A stretch of DNA of 50,041 bases from Firmicutes bacterium HGW-Firmicutes-3 (lineage in GTDB: Bacteria > Bacillota > Clostridia > Lachnospirales > Vallitaleaceae). Position 1 is the stretch's first letter, and every line of letters begins with the position of its first letter. The notes below the pieces were generated by a model. The model was given only the letters and a program-made list of their open reading frames with translations. It was not told the origin of the DNA and did not search any database. The stretch lies in the NCBI GenBank assembly GCA_002841435.1, contig PGZS01000002.1, forward strand, positions 1 through 50,041, read 5' to 3'. The translations under genes and the position numbers were made by a program. Positions 34,699-43,861 of this stretch are shown in pieces.

Positions 34699-35814
34699 TC
34701 ATTCTTGGATTGTATTGTCATCTTGAAGAATACGAAATAATTCATCCAGCAACAGATCATTATCATCCTTACATAAAATGCAAAACCTCAAGAATTTATT
34801 GGATAAGAATGGAAAACTTGAAGCATCACGTATCATGAGATTTTTCTGAATGAGCTTTTCAAAAACATCGAAACTATTATGGGGTGTTAAAAGTTTTATT
34901 AATATGAAATTAGCGGTTGCAGGATAAACCTTGACAGTTGGCCAGAGCTCCAAAATACTTAAGATGCGTTGACGCTCAGTTGAGATAAGGTGTCTGCTCT
35001 TGTCGATATAGGCTAGGTCTTGTATCATTAGTTCTCCTGCGTATGCAGCTAAGGAGTTGATGGTCCACGGATTTTTTAAATCATTAATTTTATGAATAAG
35101 GGCTTTGTTACCACTGATACCATAACCAAGTCTTAACCCCGGAGCCGCATAGAACTTAGATACACCACGAATAATAAAAAGATTCTGATAAAAAGGCGTC
35201 AACGATACGGCAGAGACATCATGAACATCCTCAGCAAATTCCACATAGGTTTCATCTATGACAACATCTACATCTTGTTCAAGGCAAAAATCCAAGATTT
35301 CTCTCATTTCCTTTTTGAAAATAGAAGTCGATGTGGGATTATTTGGGTTACATATAACCAGTAAATCCGTTTGTTCGGATAGGTGTTGTTTTAGATTTTC
35401 AATGTTAATTTTAAAGTCATCTTCTTCAAGAAGGGGAAAGTATCTGGATTTTCCATCATTGATAAAAATCTCTCTCTCATATTCAGAATAGGTAGGACCA
35501 ATAATTAAAGCATTCTGAGGATGGAGTACTTTTATAAATAAAGAAATGAGTTCAGTTGAACCGTTGCCAACCAGAATATCTTCATAGGGAGCACCAATAT
35601 ACTTCCCTAATGTTTTTCGAAGACTTAAGTAGTCTCGGTCAGGATAGGCTGCAATTAGGTGAATTTGTCTTGCCAGTTCTTCCTGTATGGTGCTTGAGAG
35701 TCCAAGAGGGTTGACATTACCACTGAAATTAATAATATCAGAGGGTATTAAATTGTAGTGGGCAGCTATTTTTTCTAAATCGCTACCATGAAAATGCTGT
35801 AGAATATTAGCCAT
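34699..35814 (-). CDS. PLP-dependent aminotransferase, HisC/CobD-like
   Basis: A 371-residue fold-type I PLP enzyme. Visible family landmarks: HGSDLEKIAAHY and INFSGNVNPLG at the N terminus, GNGSTELI (83-90), VICNPNNPTST (153-163), the PLP-hydroxyl contact DETYVEF (187-193), the Schiff-base Lys220 in RGVSKFYAAPGLRLGYG, and a C-terminal arginine in the LRFC segment. The opening HG-S-D with NVNPLG is closer to CobD-type threonine-phosphate decarboxylases than to typical HisC, but no cobalamin or histidine genes are nearby, so the substrate stays open. AAGGAGGT precedes the ATG. Monocistronic, with the shared terminator downstream. Confidence 0.82.
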   Translation of the reverse strand: MANILQHFHGSDLEKIAAHYNLIPSDIINFSGNVNPLGLSSTIQEELARQIHLIAAYPDRDYLSLRKTLGKYIGAPYEDILVGNGSTELISLFIKVLHPQNALIIGPTYSEYEREIFINDGKSRYFPLLEEDDFKINIENLKQHLSEQTDLLVICNPNNPTSTSIFKKEMREILDFCLEQDVDVVIDETYVEFAEDVHDVSAVSLTPFYQNLFIIRGVSKFYAAPGLRLGYGISGNKALIHKINDLKNPWTINSLAAYAGELMIQDLAYIDKSRHLISTERQRILSILELWPTVKVYPATANFILIKLLTPHNSFDVFEKLIQKNLMIRDASSFPFLSNKFLRFCILCKDDNDLLLDELFRILQDDNTIQE

Positions 35815-35907
35815 GGAGATAACCTCCTTATATTTGAATATTAGATGATGAGATTAATTATACACAGTAATTAAAAGATTGCAAGAGAATCTATTCGCCT
35901 CAATGCG

Positions 35908-35936
35908 TTGTTTGGAAACTTGAGGAATGTTATAAT
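35908..35936 (+). promoter_or_regulatory. Promoter of the eight-gene Hsp70 operon
   Basis: TTGTTT (35908-35913), 17-base spacer and a perfect TATAAT (35931-35936) preceded by TG one base upstream (extended -10). No CIRCE element or other heat-shock operator was found nearby, so ordinary vegetative expression is expected. Confidence 0.75.
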
Positions 35937-35999
35937 GGGTATACCTTAAAACACGTACCGTGGATATATTGTAAGTTCGAAACTAAGGAGATTTTTATA

Positions 36000-38900
36000 A
36001 TGGATTGTGATTTTGAAGAACGCATTGAGGCAGATTATGAGTTGCTGTTGCCAAGACCCGTATTTTCTACTGAACATATAAATATAACCATCGAAGAAGA
36101 CAAGAAGTATTTTGGCAGAATTTTAATGGAAAACATAGGTGAAGGGTATTTTTTTGCTCATGTTACGGTATACGGAAAAGGTATACATTTAGAGCATCAA
36201 AGAGTTGAAGGAAATAAAACCGATTTAGCCTTTGGAGTGGATGCTAAGGATTACAAAATTGGCGAAGCAATCGATGGATATGTATTGTTTACCTACCAAG
36301 GCGGAGAAAAGAAAATCACGATTAAAGGACAGATTATTCAGACGCCCACATCTTTGGATGCATGGATTAAACCGATAAAAAAAGTATCAATAGATCAACC
36401 GCTAGCTCAAAGAAAAGCTTATCAGATTGTCATGAGTAAGAAGTCATATAACAGTCAGGAAGCAGCTAGAATTCTTATTTACAATCAAGAAATATACCCC
36501 ATAACAATAAAAGCAAGGACGAAAGATAAAGATCTATTGTTTGAAAATCCCTTTATAACAGTTGAGGAAATGGGTTATCTGGATGTTAGGCTAAATACTT
36601 CTTTATTTTCTAGATTAAGATATGGTTATTACAATAGGTATTTGCCGGTTATTGAGAAAAGCATTGTATTAGAAATACACACAGAAAATGGCTATGAAGA
36701 TGTTGACTGTAACTTGACTTTTACTAAGCTTATGGATTTTCATGTTGAAGGAAAAATAACATCCGAAGCAGAATTTAGGCAATCCCTTATTGAAGTTCAT
36801 AAATTGTACACATCCTATCTTTTGAAACAGGATAAGCATATTTTAAATAAAACAATTCTTATCCTTAAGCGCGCTATTGCATATCATTTAACCGATATGA
36901 ACCTTAGACTTTTTTTTATCATGCTATTATTGGATATGCATGAGGTGGATGAAGTTAACAATCAGCTCATAGCCCTTTCAAAATACAAGCAATATTATTT
37001 TGACCTTGACCCCAAAAATCATAGTGAATTAATTTCTACGCTCTACGATTGGATAAAGGGTGATGATGTGACTGAAATAATAAAGCATTGGCCCATGACA
37101 CCAATGAAGCAAATGTTTCGTATGCATCTTTTTAACTCCACACATCTTACTTTTCATGATTTTGAAAAGCTATACATGGAAGGGATTAGGAGCCCATTTC
37201 TTTATGCAGAAGCAACGGTCCTCCTTAACCGTAAACCTATGGTTCCACTTGGGCCATCTAAGTTTTACAGATCTTTACTTAGATGGGCGCTTAATAAAAA
37301 TATGTTGTCAGATCAATGGATAAATCTTATTGAAAACAGATATTATCAAGTCACTCAGACGGAGGTATTAGATAGTAATTTGTGCTATAAACTATATGCA
37401 ATGCGGTTTTCAATGAACCTTCAAAAAATGTTGTGTACATTCCTGATTCATGAACAAAGAACAGATTCAAAGGCCTATTCGATTTATGCAGCAGTATTAA
37501 AAGAAAATATTTTCATTAAGGATTTAATGACCTACTATATTAAATCGGCTTTTTCTAATCGCTTAAACATCGAAGTAGAGAACTTGACTTTAATGACCGT
37601 ATATCAGAATTTAACCCATGATGAAATGGCTTATTGTCTAAAACAATATGGTCAAAAATCACGCCCAAATGAAAGCTATTATGGTGTGTATAGAAGGTTG
37701 TATTATGATTTTTTACCCACTTGCATACATGAAGGTATAAGTGAAGACGAGGGTGTGCTTGTTTTAAGAGAAATAGAGTATCTTTTAGAAAAACAACAAT
37801 GGATTGAGCTAAAAGCATTAATCTCAAATAAAGGTCTAAAGCAGTTGGTCTCTATAGATGAAAAAATAATAAAAGAACTATTAGAACGCGGTATTGAAGG
37901 TCTGGACTTTAAATGGCTTGAGCAACAATTGGACTTGAAGACGATATTTAGATTGATTTCAGATGAACACTATAGAGTTTATGTTAATCTATTGCTGAAT
38001 CAAGAACGTTTCAAAGATCTTATAATATTAGAGAATGACCGGCTTCTTAGTCGAGACAATGGACAAATATTAATAGGAATTCTTAAGAAGTTACGTGAGA
38101 AAAAAAGTGAATATGCTTATGATTTAGCTTATAGAATGAATAAGATGAACATCAATCATCCTATAGTACTTGAGATCATATCAGAAACATATGAAGACTG
38201 CCTTGAGAGTATGCTGGATTTTCTGAACCAAATGCTAACAGTAGGCGTTCGATCAAAAAACTATATGGAACGTGTCCTTTATAAAGGTGCTATAACAAGG
38301 CTTGACCATGACCGTATTTATGAAGCTTATTTGAATTATAGAGAGATGTTTTATGATCAAGTCGTATATGAAGCCATGGATCGCTACTATGCAGCTCGTA
38401 TTTTGATTGAAGAAACTTATGGTACCCAAAGGTTGATTGAGGTGTTTGAGGAAGATATCTACAAATGCCGACATCCTTTTCCGATTGGTTTAGCATTACT
38501 AAAGCTATACGACCACTATGACAAAAAAAACGAAGTAATTTCGAATAATCTTGTCAAAAATGCTGTAAAGAATGGTATAATATTTCCGTGGTTTGCCAAC
38601 TTAGCCATCCCTTACCTAGAAACAAGTCGATTTAGAAAAGGTACTTTTTTTTCTTATAATTGCAGATCTAAGATGGATGTGACCATGCACTATAGGGCGG
38701 ATGGACAAGAGACATACCAAACGCTTCAAATGAAGCATGTAGCTTTTGGTCTTTTCATAGGCTATATCATTACTTTTTACATGGACCATGTGGATTACTA
38801 CTTTGTTGAAGCTTCTGAAGACGGAAAAAGTGATATAACAGAGAGTCATCAGTTTGTCCAATCAAAGTTCCTTGAACCACAAAACGAATGGAACGGGTTT

Positions 38901-39020
38901 GATGTGATTAACTCAATTAAGATGAGTCAAATGATGAAAGACGATGAAAGTTTGGATAACATCATGCGGCATCATATAGAGATTAGAAAAACAATCAGAG
39001 ACACGATGGAAATACTGTGA
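36000..39020 (+). CDS. Large DUF5717-like protein, first gene of the Hsp70 operon
   Basis: A 1006-residue cytoplasmic protein without signal peptide. The N-terminal 120 residues look like a beta-sandwich (ITIEEDKKYFGRILMENIG, DAKDYKIGEAIDGYVLFTYQGG), followed by a second beta-rich unit to about 260. The middle (about 270-800) is almost entirely helical and reads like a TPR/HEAT-type superhelix. The C-terminal 180 residues turn beta-rich again (FFSYNCRSKMDVTMHYRADG). Size and order resemble proteins I know as DUF5717 from Lachnospiraceae, but this is a recollection. It probably acts as a scaffold or client-recognition platform for the Hsp70 proteins encoded directly downstream, 9 bases away. 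Function unknown. Confidence 0.7.
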   Translation: MDCDFEERIEADYELLLPRPVFSTEHINITIEEDKKYFGRILMENIGEGYFFAHVTVYGKGIHLEHQRVEGNKTDLAFGVDAKDYKIGEAIDGYVLFTYQGGEKKITIKGQIIQTPTSLDAWIKPIKKVSIDQPLAQRKAYQIVMSKKSYNSQEAARILIYNQEIYPITIKARTKDKDLLFENPFITVEEMGYLDVRLNTSLFSRLRYGYYNRYLPVIEKSIVLEIHTENGYEDVDCNLTFTKLMDFHVEGKITSEAEFRQSLIEVHKLYTSYLLKQDKHILNKTILILKRAIAYHLTDMNLRLFFIMLLLDMHEVDEVNNQLIALSKYKQYYFDLDPKNHSELISTLYDWIKGDDVTEIIKHWPMTPMKQMFRMHLFNSTHLTFHDFEKLYMEGIRSPFLYAEATVLLNRKPMVPLGPSKFYRSLLRWALNKNMLSDQWINLIENRYYQVTQTEVLDSNLCYKLYAMRFSMNLQKMLCTFLIHEQRTDSKAYSIYAAVLKENIFIKDLMTYYIKSAFSNRLNIEVENLTLMTVYQNLTHDEMAYCLKQYGQKSRPNESYYGVYRRLYYDFLPTCIHEGISEDEGVLVLREIEYLLEKQQWIELKALISNKGLKQLVSIDEKIIKELLERGIEGLDFKWLEQQLDLKTIFRLISDEHYRVYVNLLLNQERFKDLIILENDRLLSRDNGQILIGILKKLREKKSEYAYDLAYRMNKMNINHPIVLEIISETYEDCLESMLDFLNQMLTVGVRSKNYMERVLYKGAITRLDHDRIYEAYLNYREMFYDQVVYEAMDRYYAARILIEETYGTQRLIEVFEEDIYKCRHPFPIGLALLKLYDHYDKKNEVISNNLVKNAVKNGIIFPWFANLAIPYLETSRFRKGTFFSYNCRSKMDVTMHYRADGQETYQTLQMKHVAFGLFIGYIITFYMDHVDYYFVEASEDGKSDITESHQFVQSKFLEPQNEWNGFDVINSIKMSQMMKDDESLDNIMRHHIEIRKTIRDTMEIL

Positions 39021-39029
39021 GGATAAAAA

Positions 39030-40706
39030 ATGGGGACATTAAAACTGGAATTTGAAAAAGGATTATTCTTAGGTATCGATTTTGGTACAACCAATACGGT
39101 GGTAAGCGTCTACGATTATGATGCCGGCAGTGTATACACAATACCTATCGATGGTCAGTTCATATTTCCGACTGCCGTGCAATTTGAAATGGATATGGAA
39201 GTACCTGGAAAACTAAACAGTATATTTGGTGTCCAGGCAAAAGAATCAGCCATTATTTATCCGGAAAGTACGGTTCTATCGATAAAAAGGCTTTTGGGAA
39301 AAGATCAGCCTATTCAGGTGGTTGTAGAAGAGACGATTTATGATTTCAAGCCAGAGGATATTGTAGCTCAGATATTAAGCTATATTAAGATTAAGGCAAA
39401 TGATTATATCCATGAAGAGAAGCATGTCAGTGGTGAATTTAGCGGTTGTGTTATAACGGTACCGGCCAATTCTACGGACAAACAAAAAAACAAGATGCGT
39501 TATGCAGCCATGATTGCAGGTTTCATAGAAGATAGTATCTTTTTAAGACTGGAACCGGCGGCAGCAGCTATTAGTTATGCACAAATCGCTAAAAAAGACT
39601 GTCATGTTCTCATTTATGATTTTGGAGGCGGAACATTTGATGCTTGTCTGCTGAATCTAAAAGCTATCCAAGATGAAGAACCGGAGATATCCATTATGAG
39701 CACACATGGTGATAACCATTTAGGTGGGGATGACTTAGATCGCTTAATGATGGATATGGTCTACGATGCTTTTTTAGAGACTACCGGGCATGAAATTAAT
39801 TTGTTTGATCTGTCAAAAGATGATGGTGTATCCAATCTTCAGAAGAAAATGGCCTTGGTTCGAATGCAACAAGTGGCCAATCATGCAAAGGAACAGCTGT
39901 CAAAAACAACTTCCACAAAAGTAGTTTTAGCACCATTTTTACAGGAACCGGAGATGATTAACATAAGCCTTGAGATTAGTCGTGAGGCCTATTATAATCA
40001 TAAAAGAAAGCATATGATGGATGAAAGCTTAGAAGATTTCAAACAAATGGAAGGGTTTTCTGTTAAAGATTTGGTTGCAAGAACAATGACTTGTGTGGAT
40101 GGGTGTCTTGAAGCAGCCGGACTTAAGGCTAAAAAAGTGGATGAAGTATTCCTTGTTGGAGGCAGTTCAGCCATTGTTGAAGTCATAGAACAGATTAGAG
40201 ACAAATTCGAGAGGGAGCCATATAAGGCAATGATTAGTCCTGCACTTAGTATATCCCAGGGTGCTGCTTACTATTGTAATATGATTATGCTGCCATCTAT
40301 AAAAGGCCCGAAAGTATTTGAAAAGACAGTTCATCCCTTGGGATTAGAAATTGCCGGACGTCGCTTTATGGAGATTATTGAGGCCAATATGCCCATTCCT
40401 GAGGAAGGTCTTGAGATTGAAGGGGATGAGTTGCTTTATACGAACTATGATGATATTACCAGTATGGCCATTGTTGTTTATGAAGATATTTCAGTTGATC
40501 GTGAGAAGCGACTAAAATTCGTAACAGAAAAGGGCATGAGAAGATTGGGCGCCACCACACTGGAAGGAATTCCAATGGCACCAAGAGGCGAAGAAAAGGT
40601 GAAGGTTGTTTTTAAAGTTAATAGAAATCATTTATTGACAGTTGTAGCCACAAGTACAAGTACAACAGGTGTAGAAACCATATTGGCTGTCGACCAATTA
40701 TATTAA
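39030..40706 (+). CDS. Hsp70-family ATPase, paralogue 1
   Basis: A 558-residue DnaK-like protein. The nucleotide-binding domain has intact phosphate-1 (GIDFGTTNTVVSV, 15-27), the catalytic-loop lysine block SIKRLLGKD, phosphate-2 (YDFGGGTFDACLL, about 194-206), GDNHLGGDDLDRLM and adenosine motif (LVGGSSAIVEVIEQI). A beta substrate-binding-like region follows from about 430; the helical lid of DnaK is absent, so it is shorter than the usual 610-640 residues. It differs clearly from housekeeping DnaK. It lies 9 bases after the DUF5717-like gene and 15 before the helical protein. Expected to be an active ATPase with specialised clients. Confidence 0.88.
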   Translation: MGTLKLEFEKGLFLGIDFGTTNTVVSVYDYDAGSVYTIPIDGQFIFPTAVQFEMDMEVPGKLNSIFGVQAKESAIIYPESTVLSIKRLLGKDQPIQVVVEETIYDFKPEDIVAQILSYIKIKANDYIHEEKHVSGEFSGCVITVPANSTDKQKNKMRYAAMIAGFIEDSIFLRLEPAAAAISYAQIAKKDCHVLIYDFGGGTFDACLLNLKAIQDEEPEISIMSTHGDNHLGGDDLDRLMMDMVYDAFLETTGHEINLFDLSKDDGVSNLQKKMALVRMQQVANHAKEQLSKTTSTKVVLAPFLQEPEMINISLEISREAYYNHKRKHMMDESLEDFKQMEGFSVKDLVARTMTCVDGCLEAAGLKAKKVDEVFLVGGSSAIVEVIEQIRDKFEREPYKAMISPALSISQGAAYYCNMIMLPSIKGPKVFEKTVHPLGLEIAGRRFMEIIEANMPIPEEGLEIEGDELLYTNYDDITSMAIVVYEDISVDREKRLKFVTEKGMRRLGATTLEGIPMAPRGEEKVKVVFKVNRNHLLTVVATSTSTTGVETILAVDQLY

Positions 40707-40721
40707 TCATCGGAGGCAAAC

Positions 40722-42416
40722 ATGAAGCGAATTATAAAAGATAACGAGATAGAAAAAATCGTGCTTGAATATAAGGTGAAAATGCATATTATTGAAGACT
40801 TAACTTGTAACCTTATTAGAATTCAAATTGAGAATATCGCATCAAGGATGCTCCTTGGTATAAATCAAGATCTTAAAAACAAAGATGAAACAAAAAGTTT
40901 TGAAGGTTTATATTACCTGATGAAAGATACAAAAAACATGTATGAAAAATGTATTCGTTTCATTGGCGATCATGAAATTCGATTAGAAAATAAACAATTG
41001 ACGGACATCGTTATAGGGATTAAAGAAATGGCAGAAAATGCAGTATTTAGTATTGGAAATGGCAAGGATAACCCTATCGCTTATGAGCGTATGGTAATCA
41101 TCAGTGGTGGCATACTTAAAATAAAAGAGGCTTATCGTAAGAAAATGGACATGCTTCATGAAGCATGTTTGATTGATAGTCACATAACCAAAGCGTCACT
41201 GTTAGAATATATTCATAACTTTGTATCTTCATTTTTTGAAGGGATGGCGAAACCGGTAAATGAAATCGCTAATAATATTCTTAATGATTTATGGGAGAGT
41301 ATAGAGAAGAAAAAGTATACGAAGCTTTTAATTGAGCAGAAAAAAGTTATGGAATCCCTCATGATGGTTAAGGTGGATGACTTTGGCAAAAAAAACCTAA
41401 CGCAGCAAGAAGCGGATTTTCTTGAGGCACTCACAAGTATTATACACGATGGGTATGAGCAGATTTTGATGAAAGAAGAACAACTGAGCAGAGCTGTGCA
41501 GATTGAGGTAAATGAGATTGGATTTTTGTCACAGGAGGCCGTTAAGCTGGCAATAGAGAAGAATATGTCCGTGTATAAGGACAATGTCGATGCGATCCTA
41601 AAATATGTGGATGAAAATCACCAAAATAGCCATGAAGCTTTCATTAATTTGATGTACGATGAACTCTACAAAACCCATAGATGTTTATTAATGAAGATAA
41701 AAAAGGAATCAACAAACTATCAGATTCTCAGTTGTCACATACTGGAGCTATTTGAAAAATTAGTAGCCGGCCTACAAGAACTGCAGCTGAAATATAAAAC
41801 GGTAGAAGGCCAAAAAATTGGTGAGGCAATTTGTGATACAATTTATATGAAATATGAAACATTAAAAGAAAAGGATACAGAATATCAGTTAATCAAGAAA
41901 GACGTTAGTATACTAGAGGATAAAAAGCTTTTTGATATGAGAATATTGATTGCAGAAAAAGGTGAAGATTTACTAGAAGACGCCATCGATGGTTTGACGG
42001 AGGGTTTACTAGACATTCAGACCCATTATCTAAAGGAAATGGCTATTATTGAAGAAACCGTTCACAATCAAAATATGGTATATCTTAAGAATGACATATT
42101 ATTTGAACTGAGAACATATGAAGAGATGATGCGTCATTCTCTAAAAAAGCTCATGGATTTGGAAGGCGAAAAAGTAAAAGAATTATCTTTACTACTAATG
42201 GAAGCGCAACGGTCATTTATGAATGCACTGGATAGGATACAAATTACAGTCATTGAACCCCGTGAGCATGATCAGTTTGATGGGAAGCTACATGAGGCTA
42301 TTTTGGCAGAGGCCTTAGAAGGATTTGAAAAAGGAAGCATCATCAAGTGCCAGAGTGTAGGGTATCAAATAGAACCCAATATTCTGCTTAGAGCCATGGT
42401 CATTGCAGCCAAATAG
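40722..42416 (+). CDS. Helical, coiled-coil-rich protein of the Hsp70 operon
   Basis: A 564-residue cytoplasmic protein, almost wholly alpha-helical by its pattern of Glu/Lys/Leu heptads (for example in 180-260, 330-420 and 440-540). No signal peptide, membrane helix, enzyme motif or known domain can be seen. CGGAGG stands 7 bases before the ATG. It sits between an Hsp70 and a degenerate Hsp70, so a role as partner, nucleotide-exchange factor or spacer scaffold is conceivable; its length and helicity would allow this, but no GrpE, Fes1 or BAG signature is visible. Confidence 0.8.
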   Translation: MKRIIKDNEIEKIVLEYKVKMHIIEDLTCNLIRIQIENIASRMLLGINQDLKNKDETKSFEGLYYLMKDTKNMYEKCIRFIGDHEIRLENKQLTDIVIGIKEMAENAVFSIGNGKDNPIAYERMVIISGGILKIKEAYRKKMDMLHEACLIDSHITKASLLEYIHNFVSSFFEGMAKPVNEIANNILNDLWESIEKKKYTKLLIEQKKVMESLMMVKVDDFGKKNLTQQEADFLEALTSIIHDGYEQILMKEEQLSRAVQIEVNEIGFLSQEAVKLAIEKNMSVYKDNVDAILKYVDENHQNSHEAFINLMYDELYKTHRCLLMKIKKESTNYQILSCHILELFEKLVAGLQELQLKYKTVEGQKIGEAICDTIYMKYETLKEKDTEYQLIKKDVSILEDKKLFDMRILIAEKGEDLLEDAIDGLTEGLLDIQTHYLKEMAIIEETVHNQNMVYLKNDILFELRTYEEMMRHSLKKLMDLEGEKVKELSLLLMEAQRSFMNALDRIQITVIEPREHDQFDGKLHEAILAEALEGFEKGSIIKCQSVGYQIEPNILLRAMVIAAK

Positions 42417-42430
42417 CAAGGAGGCTTTTA

Positions 42431-43849
42431 ATGAAGCTCAGTAGAATTCATGAAAACCATTATTATATTGGTATCGATTTTGGGCATCATACCGTTAGTG
42501 TAAGTGCACTTGACAATCGGTCTGAAAAACCGGTTATGATAGATAGAACAGGTGGATATGGACAAATCTATGTACCGGCACAGATGGTGTATATGACCAA
42601 GGAGTGTGCATGGCTTATAGGTGAGGAAGCAACAATGATGGAAAAAAGTCAAGATACTGTATTCATAGAAAACCTATTATCCGGTCTTTATGAAAGAAGA
42701 AGCTATGATGTTGAAGGCATATGTTATGAAGCTGAAACATTAATTGCGATTTACATAAACGAAATGCTTAAGCATTTGGATAGTATAAACCCAAATAATA
42801 TAATTAAAGGCCTGACCATCACTCTGCCCGATCGAGTGGATTATAAGACACATAAAATACTAGAAGAAACGCTAATACTTTACTTTGAAAAATCTAAGAA
42901 ATGGAAGAACAAGTTTCAGATTCATGTTGTTACGAATTCCGAAGCGATGCTTGCTTTCTTGGAAGGCTATAACTTGATTGAAGGAAAACAATGCTATTTC
43001 ATGGACTTTGGTCATGAAGCATTCAGAGTCTATGATGTACACCTAGAGCCACATATAACCATCAGTCTTATTGTTGAGTCCAAAGCTTTATCAGGTTATG
43101 TTATATTTGAAAAAATAGAAAAATTACTATGTGTAGCTTACCTGAGTCATCAAAATAAGAATAGCTTAGATGAAGAAGAAAGTAGACACATTCAGGACAT
43201 GTGTAAAATATATTATGCATATATTCTAAAAGCGTATCAAAATAAAAGTGATGTAAAAATAACCTATAAATTTCCCCATCCACCATTTCAAATCAAGTTG
43301 CAAGTTTCTGAGCTCATGAAAGTTTTTGAACCTATTGAGTCATCTTTTGAAAAAAAGTTAAACAGGCTTAAAACAAATGACGGAGATTATGAAGTTGTGG
43401 TCATGGGAAATGGATTCAGAACCCTATGGCCAAAGTATCACCTCCATGAGAAGGCATTCAGTATCTTAGTGGAAGATCTGGATGCGGCTTCAAAAGGGGC
43501 AGCATTATGGTCTTTGAAGCCTTTTAGAAAGCAAAAAATAAATCATATCGGACGTTTGAAAAAAGACTATGGTATCATAATACAAGAAGGTGAAGAGAAG
43601 CATTTCTTAATAATTGCTCAGTCAGGAAGCTACTATGCCTCTGATTTTACACCTATGGGGCTTATCATGGTGAGAGACCATGACTTAAGTCTGAAGATAT
43701 GTACAAAAGATGCAAATGACAAGATAGAACAGATTATGTCCATGGAACTGAAACCTAATAATAGTGAGGCAATATTTCGAGTCACTTTGAAAATAGAGTT
43801 TGATCAAGAGATGCATTTGGTACCGACGGTCATGTATGATGAATTATAG
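42431..43849 (+). CDS. Degenerate Hsp70-like protein (likely non-hydrolysing)
   Basis: A 472-residue protein with the Hsp70/actin-type frame but broken active site. Phosphate-1 reads GIDFGHHTVSV instead of GIDFGTTNS; phosphate-2 reads MDFGHEAFRVYD instead of DFGGGTFD; the adenosine motif reads VMGNGFRTLWP instead of LVGGSSxxP. The overall order (tail region IGRLKKDYGIII, LIIAQSG, then a beta-rich end) still follows that of its neighbours. The coding sequence is intact and its spacing to neighbours is tight, so it is not a pseudogene. It is best read as a pseudo-ATPase that keeps a structural or regulatory role. Confidence 0.75.
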   Translation: MKLSRIHENHYYIGIDFGHHTVSVSALDNRSEKPVMIDRTGGYGQIYVPAQMVYMTKECAWLIGEEATMMEKSQDTVFIENLLSGLYERRSYDVEGICYEAETLIAIYINEMLKHLDSINPNNIIKGLTITLPDRVDYKTHKILEETLILYFEKSKKWKNKFQIHVVTNSEAMLAFLEGYNLIEGKQCYFMDFGHEAFRVYDVHLEPHITISLIVESKALSGYVIFEKIEKLLCVAYLSHQNKNSLDEEESRHIQDMCKIYYAYILKAYQNKSDVKITYKFPHPPFQIKLQVSELMKVFEPIESSFEKKLNRLKTNDGDYEVVVMGNGFRTLWPKYHLHEKAFSILVEDLDAASKGAALWSLKPFRKQKINHIGRLKKDYGIIIQEGEEKHFLIIAQSGSYYASDFTPMGLIMVRDHDLSLKICTKDANDKIEQIMSMELKPNNSEAIFRVTLKIEFDQEMHLVPTVMYDEL

Positions 43850-43861
43850 ACGAGGTGTTAT

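Noticed and set aside
35820-36000. CIRCE or HrcA operator before the Hsp70 operon
   Set aside because: No TTAGCACTC/GAGTGCTAA inverted repeat was found in the upstream region.
36000-39020. Defence-system interpretation (large protein plus ATPases plus VWA)
   Set aside because: Some VWA-containing defence or MoxR-type systems look similar in outline, but there is no nuclease, protease, AAA+ ATPase or other effector signature; Hsp70 motifs are clear.
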